NCBI GenBank assembly: GCA_017459225.1
Contig: JAFUDL010000527.1
Span: 1 to 5,561, forward strand
DNA from: Kiritimatiellia bacterium
GTDB lineage: Bacteria > Verrucomicrobiota > Kiritimatiellia > RFP12 > UBA1067
Direction of reading: 5' to 3'
Length of the DNA: 5,561 nucleotides
Part shown: positions 5,475 through 5,561 of the stretch, one piece after another
How positions within the stretch are numbered: position 1 is the first letter of the stretch
Layout of the letters: every line of letters begins with the position of its first letter
Translations under genes and position numbers: made by a program
Notes under the pieces: generated by a model
Database searches by the model: none
What the model was told of the DNA's origin: nothing
What the model saw: the letters and a program-made list of their open reading frames with translations, nothing else

Positions 5475-5561
5475 GTGAAGAAGCTGCTAATGATGATTGG
5501 CATGGCCACGGTGGCCTGTGGCGCGAACGCGGCCGCAATCACCGTTGACAACGTCCAGCAA
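5475..5561 (+). CDS. Exported protein, N-terminal 29 codons only (3'-truncated by window edge)
   Basis: The frame starts at GTG 5475 behind a good Shine-Dalgarno and is open to the window end. The first residues, MKKLLMMIGMATVACGANA, followed by AAITVDNVQQ, form a textbook signal peptide: two lysines, a hydrophobic core, and an A-N-A motif for signal peptidase I cleavage near residue 19. Cys15 is present, but T-V-A-C is a poor lipobox, so a lipoprotein is less likely. The mature start (AAITVDNVQQ) resembles what I recall from secreted proteins of gut PVC-group bacteria, some with formylglycine-generating-enzyme-like domains; this is a weak memory-based guess. An in-frame ATG at 5388 would add 29 residues and bury the signal peptide, so I reject it. 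Regulation by the divergent XylR-like protein is plausible. Confidence 0.75.
   Translation, partial: MKKLLMMIGMATVACGANAAAITVDNVQQ

Noticed and set aside
5336..5551. A 71-residue minus-strand open frame across the divergent promoter region
   Set aside because: It runs antisense to the signal-peptide gene and its leader, and has no recognised domain.
1..5561. CRISPR arrays, tRNA or rRNA genes, insertion sequences
   Set aside because: No regularly spaced repeats, cloverleaf-like segments, transposase-like frames or terminal inverted repeats were found by eye.

Overview
This is a GC-rich window, with an AT-rich gap near its right end. It looks like accessory chromosome from a Gram-negative bacterium of the PVC/Verrucomicrobiota type. 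A gut or rumen Kiritimatiellae-like lineage is my best guess. That placement rests on gene style (a very large multidomain secreted CotH protein with discoidin-like modules, a XylR-type AraC regulator, and a small exported protein with a GTG start). It does not rest on any marker gene.

Layout: (1) Positions 3-4028, plus strand, form one reading frame interrupted by a single in-frame TGA at 2949-2951. The 5' end lies outside the window. In order the frame encodes the tail of a fibronectin-III domain, a discoidin (F5/8C)-like domain, a chitobiase C-terminal-like domain, a CotH kinase-like domain, an InlB-type bacterial repeat and a lamin-tail domain. An Ig-like (He_PIG-type) domain follows and is split by the TGA. 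Beyond the stop come an FN3-like domain, a second discoidin-like domain homologous to the first, and a last FN3 domain. (2) Positions 4029-4071 are a short convergent gap. (3) Positions 4072-5277, minus strand, encode an intact 401-residue XylR-like regulator: a LacI/periplasmic-binding-type sensor fused to an AraC helix-turn-helix domain. (4) Positions 5278-5474 are the AT-rich divergent intergenic region. It holds a plausible extended -10 promoter, a pair of direct repeats and a structured leader. (5) Positions 5475-5561 are the first 29 codons of a plus-strand gene for an exported protein, starting with GTG behind a good Shine-Dalgarno and running off the window.

The regulator is convergent with the CotH-like gene and divergent from the exported-protein gene, so its most natural direct targets in view are itself and that gene. 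The observation most worth following is the in-frame TGA inside the Ig-like domain. The same frame continues with matching domain sequence for 358 more sense codons, and a perfect 7-bp GC-rich hairpin starts three bases after the stop. It could be a recent nonsense mutation, an assembly error or programmed readthrough; the sequence alone does not decide. I see no tRNA, rRNA, CRISPR array, insertion sequence or origin.
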